Counted from the first letter of the stretch, positions 50,704 through 59,946 are shown. The stretch is 64,000 nucleotides of DNA from Pyrinomonadaceae bacterium (GCA_036277115.1 DASUNM010000021.1:372001-436000); one strand, 5' to 3'. The notes: generated by a model not told the origin, from the sequence alone. Translations and numbers: made by a program.

Positions 50704-51312
50704 TTACAGCGAGTCACCGATTTCCACAAGCCATCTCGCGCGTTCCAAATCTCCCGGCGTGTTCAAATTTAGGAAGTAGTTTTCCGCGCCCCGTAAATCA
50801 CCCAGTTCAGAAAACTCTACATATCGGGTCCTGACATTTGCCAGCAGGGCCCGAGGAGTATGTTCGCCGGCGCTGATCAGCCTCTCAATCTCCGGCAGAC
50901 AGGTTTCGCGACGGTAAAGGGCGCACACGGGTTGGGGACGACCGTCGGCCTGCATCGGAACGATCGAATCAATGGAGTCCGCTACAAAGCTCTTTAACCA
51001 TTCGAAGAGATCTCGCTTGACGAACGGCAAGTCACACGCGATCACGATAATCCAATCAGTCTTTGCCGCTGACAGTGCCGCGTGGATTCCGCCCAGTGCT
51101 CCCCACTTTTCGTAGACATCGGGAACAGTTGGCAGGGAATGCCCGGCATAGGCCTCGGGGCTTCCGACCAGCGTCACAGAAGAGGTGACCGGAGACAACT
51201 CAGCGGCTATCCGCTCGAGGATGGTCTGAGCCCCGAGCCGCAATTGCGCCTTGTCTTGGCCCATTCGTCGAGAGGCGCCGCCAACCAGAATGAACCCTTG
51301 GACATCGAACAT
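50704..51312 (-). CDS. mobA: Molybdenum cofactor guanylyltransferase
   Basis: Converts Mo-molybdopterin to the guanine dinucleotide form. N-terminal LVGGASRRMGQDKAQL is the MobA GTP-binding signature; WGALGGIHAAL and ACDLPFVKRDL follow. 202 aa. ATG 51312 (MFDVQGFIL) is used; the frame opens 3 codons upstream. No other molybdenum gene is in the window. Confidence 0.92.
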   Translation of the reverse strand: MFDVQGFILVGGASRRMGQDKAQLRLGAQTILERIAAELSPVTSSVTLVGSPEAYAGHSLPTVPDVYEKWGALGGIHAALSAAKTDWIIVIACDLPFVKRDLFEWLKSFVADSIDSIVPMQADGRPQPVCALYRRETCLPEIERLISAGEHTPRALLANVRTRYVEFSELGDLRGAENYFLNLNTPGDLERARWLVEIGDSL

Positions 51313-51401
51313 GAGCGTCAACCGGAGTTGATGCTATTACTTTCAATCGAATTGGGCTATATTCCGTTTACAGCGCTGCTCCGAACACGCGCAATCGCAT
51401 T

Positions 51402-53270
51402 ATGAAAATCACTAAACAAATCGTTTCGTTGTTCGTCCTCACTGCCTTTGTTCTCAGCATGTTTTCGCTTGTGGGCGCCCAGGAGAAGACCCCCGTGTCT
51501 TTCAAGACCGTCGGCGGTCACACGATTCTGCCCGTTGAGGATCTGCGCCCGGGAATGAAGGGCGTCGCCCGCACGGTATTTTCCGGCAGCGCGTCCGAAG
51601 AATTTGGAATCGAGATTATCGGCGTGTTGCCGAGCTTCAATGGCCCGCGCCACTCACTGATCATTGGCCGACTCAGCGGACCTAATGTAGCTAAAACCGG
51701 GGTCTTCGCAGGCATGTCCGGTTCGCCTGTTTACGTTGATAACCGTTTAGTAGGCGCAATTGCCTACAGCTTTCCTTTCGCGAAAGAACCTATCTGCGGG
51801 ATAACCCCGATCGAGCAGATGATCGACATTTTCGAAAACGGCTCGCCGAAGATTGCGCGCCGTGCGCGTCCTGTCTCAATGGCGCAATTGGCGCGCACTG
51901 ATTGGAAGCCATCGCTGCCGAGGCAAGATATGGCCAATGGCCCGCTGATGGCGGGCGTCTCGGCGGGTTCGCCGCTCGCGCCGTTCATCGGCCAGCAAAT
52001 TCAGCCGATTGCCACTCCAGTAGTTTTCAGTGGCATCTCTCAGGAGAGCCTCTCGCTCTTCTCAAACGAGTTGACTAGCCGCGGCCTCCTGCCCGTCGCG
52101 GGTGTCGGCGGCGGTGCGGCAATTACTCCGCTGGCTCCGTTCAACGCAAACACGCTGGCGCCAGGCGCGTCGGTCAGTGTTCAGCTCGTGCGTGGTGATC
52201 TTTCAATCGCGGCGTCGGGAACCGTCACGTCGCGCGACGGCGAGCGCATTTATGCCTTCGGCCATCCGTTCCTGAGTCTCGGCGGCGCTGACATGCCGAT
52301 GGCGGAAAGCTCAGTGGTCACAGTGATTCCGAACGCGTACAACTCGTTCAAGCTGGCGGTGCCGGGTCAGATGGTGGGGACGATTTCGCAGGATCGATCG
52401 ACGGGAATTTTCGGAAAGCTGGGCCGCGCGCCCAAAATGATTCCGATCAAAATCAACCTCCACACCAGTCGCAATCAGAATCAAAAGTTTGCTTTTGAAG
52501 TGGTCAACGACGAATACCTGACGCCTCTGCTTTTGATGATCACGGTCTTCAACAGCATCAACGCGCAGGAGCGCTCGATGGGTGAAGCAACTCTGTCCCT
52601 GCGCGGTTCAATCGCGGTCGAAGGACAAAAGCCAATCGAGTTGGAACGTCGGTTTGCTTCGCAGAACGCCACCATGCTGGCGGCCAGCTCAATAGCGGGC
52701 CCGGTTGCGGAACTTCTCACCAGCGGATTTGAAAACGTTGCGCTCAAGGGAATTAATCTCGAGATTTGGGCCAGTGAGGATACAAACGTGGCATCGCTCG
52801 AACGGCTGTCGCTGGATCGAACTGAAGTCGCGAGCGGTGAAACGGTTGAAGTTCAAGCCTATCTTCGCACCGATGCCGGACGGCAATTCGTGCAACGCAT
52901 TCCGGTCCAGATTCCCGCGGACGCGGCGTCAGGACCGCTGATGATTACCGTCGGCGATGGCGCCAGTTTGCAGGAGGCTTCCGCCGCCCGTCAGTTTGTC
53001 CCGCTCAACCTTGATCAGTTGGTGTCCGCAATCAATAAGGTGAAGAAGAACGATCGGCTTTATCTCCGCGTGCAAAGGCCAGCGCCCGGCGTCGTAATCG
53101 GGACGAGTGAGATGCCGAATCTGCCGCCGTCATCTGTCGCCACGCTAAACAGTGAACGCAGTTCGGGCGGGTACACGCCGATGTCAGTCTCGCAGCTTTA
53201 CGAGCGTGAATTGGCGCCGGCTGAATTCGTGGTCACCGGTCAGCAAACAATCACAGTCACAATTAAATAG
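51402..53270 (+). CDS. Exported SpoIVB/S55-type serine peptidase
   Basis: 622 aa with signal peptide (IVSLFVLTAFVLSMFSLVGA). Residues 40-125 match the S55 peptidase core: ILPVEDLRPGMKGVARTVFS and GVFAGMSGSPVYVDNRLVGA with Ser S106 in GMSGSP. A second characteristic block is GERIYAFGHPFLSLGGADMP. The C-terminal half is beta-rich. In spore formers SpoIVB signals across membranes; in non-sporulating acidobacteria the role is unknown and may be envelope signalling. Monocistronic. Confidence 0.88.
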   Translation: MKITKQIVSLFVLTAFVLSMFSLVGAQEKTPVSFKTVGGHTILPVEDLRPGMKGVARTVFSGSASEEFGIEIIGVLPSFNGPRHSLIIGRLSGPNVAKTGVFAGMSGSPVYVDNRLVGAIAYSFPFAKEPICGITPIEQMIDIFENGSPKIARRARPVSMAQLARTDWKPSLPRQDMANGPLMAGVSAGSPLAPFIGQQIQPIATPVVFSGISQESLSLFSNELTSRGLLPVAGVGGGAAITPLAPFNANTLAPGASVSVQLVRGDLSIAASGTVTSRDGERIYAFGHPFLSLGGADMPMAESSVVTVIPNAYNSFKLAVPGQMVGTISQDRSTGIFGKLGRAPKMIPIKINLHTSRNQNQKFAFEVVNDEYLTPLLLMITVFNSINAQERSMGEATLSLRGSIAVEGQKPIELERRFASQNATMLAASSIAGPVAELLTSGFENVALKGINLEIWASEDTNVASLERLSLDRTEVASGETVEVQAYLRTDAGRQFVQRIPVQIPADAASGPLMITVGDGASLQEASAARQFVPLNLDQLVSAINKVKKNDRLYLRVQRPAPGVVIGTSEMPNLPPSSVATLNSERSSGGYTPMSVSQLYERELAPAEFVVTGQQTITVTIK

Positions 53271-53272
53271 CC

Positions 53273-53320
53273 GGTACGCGCGCCTCTGGCGCGCCTGAGC
53301 ACGCCGGAGGCGTGCGTACC
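53273..53320. repeat. Nested palindrome (type D) between the S55 and rsmG genes
   Basis: Outer GGTACGC/GCGTACC encloses two hairpins: GCGCGCC-TCT-GGCGCGC (53278-53294) and GCACGCC-GGA-GGCGTGC (53299-53315). It lies between converging genes and could slow transcription, but there is no T-run. Confidence 0.7.
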
Positions 53321-53398
53321 CATTCAGGCTACGACTCCAGCATTTCGCGCTTTTCTGCGGTGTGGCCGGATCCTGGCGGTTGTTCCAGCCAGACAGGC

Positions 53399-54037
53399 CT
53401 AACAGTGCTGGTTTTCGTGCACACCAGCGGTGACGAGAAATCGCTTCTCAGATTGTGGGATGCGTTCAACTGAGCGAACCGGGAGCAGCTTTCGAATTTG
53501 CTCCAGCAGCGATTCGCCCGCAAAGAACAGGTAAGTCACTTCTGGGGGCGCCCAAGCGATCAGTTTCGGTAGCAGTTCGCTGAACTTGTCGAGGGCGCGG
53601 CAGGTGATGAAGTCCACGTCAGGGCAAGGCACGTCTTCGAAGCGCGCCACGATCAATTGAGTTCGGGCGGGAGATTTGATGGGGCGTATGGCCTCTTTCA
53701 GAAACGCCGCCTTGCGTTGCGTTGACTCGATCAATACACCGTGAAGGTCATCGCGCATAAGCAGGCACGGAATGATGGGCAGCCCGGCGCCGGTCCCAAC
53801 GTCGGCGACATGCGCATTCGTTGGGACGTGTTTCAGGAGCGTGAGAGATTCAAGAATGTGTCTGACAGCGAACTCTTCGGGTGAGCACGGCGCGACCAGA
53901 TGCAGTTTCGGATTCCACTTCAGAAGCAGTTCATAATACGAGCTTAGACGTTCAATGTGTTCCGATTGAAGTTCGACTCCGAACCCGGCACTGTTCACGA
54001 CGAGCGCGCGTTTGAATTGTTCGACCTCCGTTTCCAT
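53399..54037 (-). CDS. rsmG: 16S rRNA (guanine(527)-N7)-methyltransferase
   Basis: SAM-dependent methylation of 16S G527. RHILESLTLL, DVGTGAGLPIIP (SAM motif I), LIESTQRKAAFLKE, and TCRALDKFSELLP are family segments. 212 aa, normal. Start ATG 54037 (METEVEQFKRAL). Usually near gidA/parA; here it is alone and divergent from the decarboxylase gene. Confidence 0.93.
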   Translation of the reverse strand: METEVEQFKRALVVNSAGFGVELQSEHIERLSSYYELLLKWNPKLHLVAPCSPEEFAVRHILESLTLLKHVPTNAHVADVGTGAGLPIIPCLLMRDDLHGVLIESTQRKAAFLKEAIRPIKSPARTQLIVARFEDVPCPDVDFITCRALDKFSELLPKLIAWAPPEVTYLFFAGESLLEQIRKLLPVRSVERIPQSEKRFLVTAGVHENQHC

Positions 54038-54093
54038 TTGCCGTCTTATCTGTTTACATTAGCGTCGTTCGCGTTGGCGTGGCTAACCTTATC

Positions 54094-55545
54094 ATGACCC
54101 CTGACGAACTCAGCCGTCTGCACGAAACGCTCGGAAACGCGGTCACCAGGCTGATCGCTGAGCACGCGCGGTCTCTCGAATCGCGACCCGTCACGTCGAG
54201 GGCCACGCCTGACGATCTCAAGAAGCTATTTGAAGAACCATTACCAGTACATGGTGTCCCGGCAGAGGAAATTCTCGACAAGTTTGCCCGCGACGTTGTG
54301 CCGCACGCCATGCAGGTTCCGAGTCCTCGCTACTTCGGCCAGTTCAACCCGACGCCTTTGGCGATCGGGGTGTGGGCCGACGCGCTATCTTCGTCACTTA
54401 ACCAAAATGCCGGCGCCTGGCGGAATGGGCCGACTTCCGCGCTAATCGAAGATCGAGTGATCCGTTGGTTGTGCGAATTAATCGGCTATGAATCGACGGC
54501 GTATGGCGTGCTCGCCAGCGGCGGCTCGGAAGCAAATCTGATCGCGCTGAAGTGCGCGCGTGATCGAGTGTCTCGCGACATGCCGCGACTTGGCGCGCGT
54601 GCCTCCGGGGAACTGACGGTCTACACGTCCGAACAGTGTCACTATTCGGTTGAGAAAAGTCTCGACATCCTCGGGCTGGGGCGTGAGAGCCTTCGCAAGA
54701 TTGAAACGGACGAACGCTTTCACATTCGGCTCGATCGTTTGCGAGATGCGATCAGCACAGACATTAAAGCGGGCCGCCGTCCCTTCTGCATCGTCGGCGT
54801 GGCCGGGACGACTTCAACAGGAGTCATTGATCCGCTTCCGGAACTTGCTGACGTCGCGCGCGAGCACGATCTTTGGTTTCACGTTGATGCGGCGTACGGG
54901 GGCGGGCTCGCTTTTTCCGACAAGCACAAATCAAAATTGAGCGGCATTGAGTTAGCTGACTCGATCACCTTCGATCCGCACAAGTGGATGTTTGTGCCGT
55001 TTTCCTGCGGCGCGACATTAGTGCGCGACGGGGCGCAGGTTCTGCGCAACTCGTTCGACATGTCGCCGGAATACTTGAGCGAGCAGCGCGGTTTCCCGGA
55101 TGCGCAGCTCGATTTCTTTCGTTACGGTCAGATGGGCACGCGACGTTTCAACGCTCTCAAGCTCTGGATGTGCTTTAAGTTCATGGGCAAATCCGGGTAC
55201 GCCGAAACTACTGAGCGCCACCTCGAGTTGACGGAACACCTCGCGCGACGTTTGGACCGGTTGCCCGATTTCGATCGCGTCGGAGAGATTGAGACGGCAG
55301 TGTGCTGCTTCCGTTATCTCCCTGAGACGGTGCGGGCGATGGCGCCGGATGATCAGGATCAGGTTCAGCAGGCTTTGCAGCAGCGCATCGAACGCAGCGG
55401 CAACGCCTTCTTTCCCTCAACGATTCTTCACGGCCGCCGGGCGCTGCGCGTGAACATCAACAGTTACCTGACTGAGCAGCGGCACGTTGACGATCTGGTA
55501 GAATTGCTGGCGCAAGAAGCCGTCAGCGTCTTGAAACATCCATGA
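54094..55545 (+). CDS. PLP-dependent group II decarboxylase family protein
   Basis: About 483-aa type II amino-acid decarboxylase (aromatic-L-amino-acid/glutamate group). SPRYFGQFNPTPL, VLASGGSEANLIALK, HVDAAYGGG (Asp pairing with the PLP ring) and the Schiff-base Lys in ITFDPHKWMFVP are all present. An upstream GTG (54079) would add 5 residues. The next gene overlaps its stop (ATGA). Amino-acid specificity cannot be read with confidence. Confidence 0.88.
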   Translation: MTPDELSRLHETLGNAVTRLIAEHARSLESRPVTSRATPDDLKKLFEEPLPVHGVPAEEILDKFARDVVPHAMQVPSPRYFGQFNPTPLAIGVWADALSSSLNQNAGAWRNGPTSALIEDRVIRWLCELIGYESTAYGVLASGGSEANLIALKCARDRVSRDMPRLGARASGELTVYTSEQCHYSVEKSLDILGLGRESLRKIETDERFHIRLDRLRDAISTDIKAGRRPFCIVGVAGTTSTGVIDPLPELADVAREHDLWFHVDAAYGGGLAFSDKHKSKLSGIELADSITFDPHKWMFVPFSCGATLVRDGAQVLRNSFDMSPEYLSEQRGFPDAQLDFFRYGQMGTRRFNALKLWMCFKFMGKSGYAETTERHLELTEHLARRLDRLPDFDRVGEIETAVCCFRYLPETVRAMAPDDQDQVQQALQQRIERSGNAFFPSTILHGRRALRVNINSYLTEQRHVDDLVELLAQEAVSVLKHP

Positions 55546-56690
55546 AAAACGCGCTCATGCACCTGGTTGTATTTTTATTCGCCGCGAGCGCGGGGCTGGC
55601 TCAGGAGTCTCATGTTGTCAGCCGATACGAGAAGAGTATCGATCGTACCATCGTCCACAGCGATGTCCTCTACGTCGTCAACACGCCTTCGCAATTCATG
55701 CAGATCCAGTTGATAGGTCGATACCCGGGGAAGGGAAAACCTTCACAGATGCCCGATCGAATCTACTTTGAATTCTATTCTTTTGCGCCGAGCGCTTTGT
55801 ATCAACCGGACGCGAAGCATCGCCTGCTGGTCAAGGCCGACGCTAAAGTGCTCGACTTCGGCTTGCTGACGTACTCGAATGTTGAGGGTAAGAAGAAAGA
55901 TCCAAAAGATATAAGCAATCCCAAAGCGCCCAAGTCGAATCTTGGGTTCAGCGTGTCCCTGCCTTCGGCCGCAGTGGTCACGACGGCTCATAAGAAGGAC
56001 GAACTCACGGTTGAATTCATGTCGATCGACGAGTTGAGCTTAGCGGACTTAAAGTTGTTGGCCCGTGCTAATGAGGTGGCGATGAAGATCGGCGACACCG
56101 TCTTTCCCCTTCGTCCGATGCAAAAGACCATTCTTCGTGAGTTTGCGGACACCATCACTCCCGCGAACGCTGACGCGATTTCGCCGCCGCCTACCGATCG
56201 CGAAGAGTTGCCTGCTGACTTACCGTCGGCCGCAAACCAAACGCAACTCGCCGATACTCTGCGGTGGTTGAAGACGCACATTGAACGGCATGGGGCAACC
56301 AACGACGTGGTCAGACCCAGGAGGTTTGAGCCCCTGGCTTTTGATAATTGCGAAATCGCGTACCGTGTTGTGCCCTTAATCCGCACATCGCAGGTCTCGC
56401 CGGCGTTAATTAATCCGATCATGCAGTATCGGATTAATCTCGCTGACATTAATCCCGAAGCCGTTAGGGTGTCGGACCTGGGAGACTATGCGACGGTTAC
56501 AATGACGACGCGGGACTATCAGCCCAAGATCAAGCTCTTCACGCACGCGAACGATGGTGGGACGATGGGCCGAACGCTTGAGGATGCATTGACGGAAACG
56601 GCGAGTATCAACTTTAAAAATAAAGACGCGGCCCTTCAATTCAGGAAGGTGTTGGCTCACGCCAGCAATTTGTGTAAGGCGCAGCAGTAA
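55542..56690 (+). CDS. Secreted protein of unknown function
   Basis: 382 aa with a signal peptide (LMHLVVFLFAASAGLAQ, then ESHVVSRYEKSIDRT). No recognised domain; predicted beta-rich N-terminal half (HSDVLYVVNTPSQFMQIQLI) and a mixed C-terminal half with two Cys. Its ATG overlaps the decarboxylase stop and it is followed 5 bp later by the exported dikinase-like gene. All three are probably cotranslated, so a shared extracytoplasmic task is plausible. Confidence 0.7.
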   Translation: MKNALMHLVVFLFAASAGLAQESHVVSRYEKSIDRTIVHSDVLYVVNTPSQFMQIQLIGRYPGKGKPSQMPDRIYFEFYSFAPSALYQPDAKHRLLVKADAKVLDFGLLTYSNVEGKKKDPKDISNPKAPKSNLGFSVSLPSAAVVTTAHKKDELTVEFMSIDELSLADLKLLARANEVAMKIGDTVFPLRPMQKTILREFADTITPANADAISPPPTDREELPADLPSAANQTQLADTLRWLKTHIERHGATNDVVRPRRFEPLAFDNCEIAYRVVPLIRTSQVSPALINPIMQYRINLADINPEAVRVSDLGDYATVTMTTRDYQPKIKLFTHANDGGTMGRTLEDALTETASINFKNKDAALQFRKVLAHASNLCKAQQ

Positions 56691-56695
56691 ACCTG

Positions 56696-58597
56696 ATGAT
56701 TCGAAAGCAATTGCTGTTACTTCTGGTTTTGATTCTGTGGACGTTGGCCCCAGCGTCCGCGGTGGGCCAGGCTCAGGGTCCGAATTCGCTCCCGGCGGTG
56801 CGTTCCCGGCCCGAATTTGATTCGCTGGGCGTCGTTTACGATCAGGATACGCCCTATGCTTTGCCCCATGTGATGTTCGTGATCGACCGGCAGAACAAGA
56901 ACCACATCTACTACGTCAATTCAAAGCGCTACAAATTTCACAAGGACTTCGTTAACGGCACTTACCTTTCGCTTGAACGCGGTCAGGTGTTTTTCGAGAA
57001 CAATTACATCAAGCCGAACCGGCGATTCATTCTGGGTACGGTGGCGTATCAAACCCCAGTCAGAAAATGGACGTTTGAATTCTGGGAAGGCGATCTGATT
57101 CCACCCGAACAGATCAAACTAACTTCCGAAGTCATCAACCGGACATTCTTCACGCCCGTTGCTTACAAGCCGAATTCGCTGCGGCAGGAGCAAGCCTCAG
57201 CCAACATCGCCGGGTTAACACGCGTGCTGCAAGCTGAGATCCTCCGGGGGCAGGAATATCAGGCATTGAACGTCGCCAAAGGCCTTGGCCGGATTCACGT
57301 CATCCGGAAACTGGATGACCATGTGGAGATTGGTTCCAACGAGATTCTCGTGCTTGACGAAGTCCCGATTCAATTGCCGCCGGTCGCCGGAATCATTACG
57401 GGCAAACCTTCGACGCCGCTTTCGCACATCAATCTGCTCGCCAAAGGCTGGGGCGTGCCGAACGTTTACATCAAGAACGCGCACGAGCTTTTCCAGCAAT
57501 ATGACGGCCGGTGGATCCAGCTCGACGCGCGTCGTGACGGCTACTCAATCAAACTGGCCGACAATAATGCCCTTGATGAGTATCAGCAGCGGATGAAGCA
57601 GCGGCGCGACATCATGACCCCGCGGTTCGATTTGTCAGTGACGGGGCTTGCGCCATTAACCGCACAGCGAAGAGCATCATCTGTCGCGTACGGCGCAAAG
57701 TCGGCGAACCTTGGCGAGTTGATTCGGGCCCGCCTGCCGGGTTTCGTGGTTCCGCCCGGATTCACAGTTCCATTCTCGTACTACGATGCGTTCATCAAAC
57801 AGAACAATATCGATGACGAGATTTACGAGCTGCTGGAAGACAAACAGTTCATACACGACCCGGCGCATCGGCGCAGCGAGCTGACGAAACTCCGGGAAAG
57901 GATTCAGCGGGGAACGTTCGACGCGAAGCTGCGCGCCGAAGTGCTGCGTCGGTGGCGGGCCGACCTCGGCGGTCGAGGCGTGTTCGCGCGCAGCTCAACA
58001 AACAGCGAGGATTTGCCAAATTTCAGCGGCGCCGGGCTCTACTCCAGCATGCCGAATCTGCGGACGGACGAGCAATTGATCGAAGGTATTAAGACCGTTT
58101 GGGCGTCGGTTTGGAACTTCCAGGCTTACGAAGCACGCGAGCGCGCCAGCATTGATCACATGAAAGTATTCATGGCCGTGCTGATTCAGGATGGCATTAA
58201 TTCTGAAAGCTCGGGTGTGATGATTACGACGGATCCATTCAATCGTGACGCGCGCGAAGCCATCTTCATCAGCGCCAAGCGCGGGCTCGGTATCAAAGTG
58301 GTCGAAGGCCAGAGAGTGGCCGAACAGGTGGTATTCCGGCCGCGTGCTAACGCCGTTCAAGTCCTGACACGCTCCGAAGAAGACAGTTTGCTGACGTTCG
58401 ACGAAAACGGCGGCCTCAAAGAAATTCCGATTAGCGGCGAACGAGCTGTTCTCAGCGATGCGGTGGTGCGACGGCTTGCGGCCGCGGGGCAAAACATCAA
58501 ACGCGTATTCGGCGGACGCGACCAGGACATCGAATGGGCTTACATGCGCGGACAGATCTACATAGTTCAGGCAAGACCGTTCATTGCCGGCGGTTAG
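56696..58597 (+). CDS. Exported PEP-synthase/glucan-water-dikinase-like protein
   Basis: 633 aa. Signal-like N-terminus (LLLLLVLILWTLAPASAVG). A unique N-terminal region of about 190 residues is followed by a phosphohistidine swivel domain with TPLSHINLLAKGWGVPN (His near residue 244). The PPDK/PEPS ATP-grasp domain follows: YGAKSANLGELIRARLPGF, FARSSTNSEDLPNFSGAGLY, VWASVWNFQAYEARERA. The order His domain then nucleotide domain is that of glucan water dikinases, not of PEP synthase or PPDK, and the C-terminal PEP-binding barrel is absent. How an exported protein would obtain ATP is unclear. Confidence 0.8.
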   Translation: MIRKQLLLLLVLILWTLAPASAVGQAQGPNSLPAVRSRPEFDSLGVVYDQDTPYALPHVMFVIDRQNKNHIYYVNSKRYKFHKDFVNGTYLSLERGQVFFENNYIKPNRRFILGTVAYQTPVRKWTFEFWEGDLIPPEQIKLTSEVINRTFFTPVAYKPNSLRQEQASANIAGLTRVLQAEILRGQEYQALNVAKGLGRIHVIRKLDDHVEIGSNEILVLDEVPIQLPPVAGIITGKPSTPLSHINLLAKGWGVPNVYIKNAHELFQQYDGRWIQLDARRDGYSIKLADNNALDEYQQRMKQRRDIMTPRFDLSVTGLAPLTAQRRASSVAYGAKSANLGELIRARLPGFVVPPGFTVPFSYYDAFIKQNNIDDEIYELLEDKQFIHDPAHRRSELTKLRERIQRGTFDAKLRAEVLRRWRADLGGRGVFARSSTNSEDLPNFSGAGLYSSMPNLRTDEQLIEGIKTVWASVWNFQAYEARERASIDHMKVFMAVLIQDGINSESSGVMITTDPFNRDAREAIFISAKRGLGIKVVEGQRVAEQVVFRPRANAVQVLTRSEEDSLLTFDENGGLKEIPISGERAVLSDAVVRRLAAAGQNIKRVFGGRDQDIEWAYMRGQIYIVQARPFIAGG

Positions 58598-58624
58598 ACT
58601 AGAAAGTTGAAGTGAGGTGTATCG

Positions 58625-58864
58625 ATGAAACACAGGAAGTTTTGGTTTGTGGGCGCACTCGCGCTGTTAGGCGCAATCGGATTCGGCATCAGCGGACAGA
58701 CGAAAACAGCTGAGACCGAACGCTGGGAATACCTGACTGTCTATGGTCATCCCAGTCAGAGTCCGATGCTGAATTCACAAGGCTCAGTCGGCTGGGAACT
58801 CGCGGCTGCTTCCTGCCCCGACAACAATCAGTGCGCGTACTTCTTAAAGCGCAGGAAGCAGTAG
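58625..58864 (+). CDS. Small secreted DUF4177-like protein
   Basis: 79 aa. N-terminal signal or membrane helix (FWFVGALALLGAIGFGISG), then ERWEYLTVYG, QGSVGWELAAASC and AYFLKRRK, the pattern of DUF4177-type domains. GAGGTG precedes the ATG. It lies 27 bp after the dikinase-like gene in the same operon. Confidence 0.72.
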   Translation: MKHRKFWFVGALALLGAIGFGISGQTKTAETERWEYLTVYGHPSQSPMLNSQGSVGWELAAASCPDNNQCAYFLKRRKQ

Positions 58865-58870
58865 CTCATC

Positions 58871-59665
58871 ATGACGTCACTATTCTCTCCCGGTATCCTG
58901 ACCGGACATGTTGCGTTTGTAACGGGCGGCGGCACCGGTATCACCGGAGGCGTGGCGCGCGCACTCTCCGAAGCAGGCGCGAACGTCACGCTGGTTAGCC
59001 GCAGCATGGAACACCTCGAGCCGGCGGCCGCAGCTATAAACGAAGCGCGGACGGGTGCCGCTGGTGAAGCCTTCGCCGTCGCGGCTGACGTTCGCCATCC
59101 GGATCAGGTGGCGACCGCCATTACCGCTACCGTTGAGCGCTTCGGCAGGATCGATATAGTCGTGAACGGCGCGGCCGGAAACTTTCTTTGCAAACCGGAG
59201 GAGCTTTCACCGAACGGCTTCGGCACAGTCGTCGATATCGATTTGAAAGGCACCTTTAACGTCTGCCGTGCCGCCTTCGATCAACTCAAGCAGCACCGCG
59301 GACAGATTCTGAACATCAGCGCGACGCTGCACTATCTCGGGACGCCAATGCAGCTGCATGTCTCGGCGGCCAAAGCCGGCGTCGATGCGCTCACGCGAAA
59401 TCTCGCGGTCGAGTGGGGCCGCTATGGCATTCGTGTTAACGCGATTGCGCCGGGTCCAATCGAAGATACAGAGGGGATGAAGCGCCTCGTTCCTGAAGCA
59501 ATCAAAGAGAAACTTCGCCTCCGTGTGCCACTCGGCCGCATGGGCCGCATCCAGGACATCGAAACAGCCGCCGTCTTCCTTTGCTCAGACGCAGCCAGTT
59601 ACATCAACGGCGCGGTGCTGGTTGTTGATGGGGGACACTGGCTGGCCGCCAATCGAATGCTCTGA
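58871..59665 (+). CDS. SDR family 2,4-dienoyl-CoA reductase-like oxidoreductase
   Basis: 264-aa short-chain dehydrogenase. Cofactor motif VTGGGTGITGGVARAL; NGAAGNFL; catalytic region LHVSAAKAGVDALTRNLAVE, in which the usual Tyr of YxxxK is His. NAIAPGPIEDTEGMKRL closely follows the peroxisomal 2,4-dienoyl-CoA reductase pattern, a branch in which the YxxxK Tyr is naturally absent, so this is not a damaged gene. Likely in unsaturated fatty-acid oxidation. Starts 6 bp after the DUF4177-like gene. Confidence 0.87.
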   Translation: MTSLFSPGILTGHVAFVTGGGTGITGGVARALSEAGANVTLVSRSMEHLEPAAAAINEARTGAAGEAFAVAADVRHPDQVATAITATVERFGRIDIVVNGAAGNFLCKPEELSPNGFGTVVDIDLKGTFNVCRAAFDQLKQHRGQILNISATLHYLGTPMQLHVSAAKAGVDALTRNLAVEWGRYGIRVNAIAPGPIEDTEGMKRLVPEAIKEKLRLRVPLGRMGRIQDIETAAVFLCSDAASYINGAVLVVDGGHWLAANRML

Positions 59666-59867
59666 GCGCCGCCTCTGTTAACCCGATAACTAGGTCCTCT
59701 CGGCCCATGTAGCACAACTCTTCAGCGACCCGCTGCAAGGCCATGAGCTTTTCAACCCGCTGCTCAACCGTTAGTTTCTAGGTCTCTCTAATCAATGTCC
59801 GGTCGACGTCTTTCTTGAAGGCCTCAATGACAGGAACGGGCGGTAAAACTGTGTCGGTCTCGAACAT
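59666..59867 (-). pseudogene. Nonsense-interrupted small gene (antitoxin-like) before trpE
   Basis: From ATG 59867 the frame reads MFETDTVLPPVPVIEAFKKD then VDRTLIRET, TAG at 59780-59778, and continues in the same frame as KLTVEQRVEKLMALQRVAEE, then LCYMGRED. The whole resembles small bacterial proteins of the form EAYKKDVDRTLLRENL-KLTxEQR that often accompany nucleotidyltransferase genes. TAG sits where a Leu codon is expected, one change from TTG. No partner gene remains and the 3' end runs into the SDR gene. The family match is from memory. Confidence 0.5.
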
Positions 59868-59946
59868 GCTCTCTTTATAGGACGCTTTCCGGCCTCGTCG
59901 TGCAAACAGTTTGTCGGCCGGCGCAAAGTTGATAATCTACGCCCCG

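Noticed and set aside
58871-59665. SDR gene as a degenerate enzyme because YxxxK lacks Tyr
   Set aside because: His/other residues at this position are normal in the 2,4-dienoyl-CoA reductase branch, which the flanking sequence matches.
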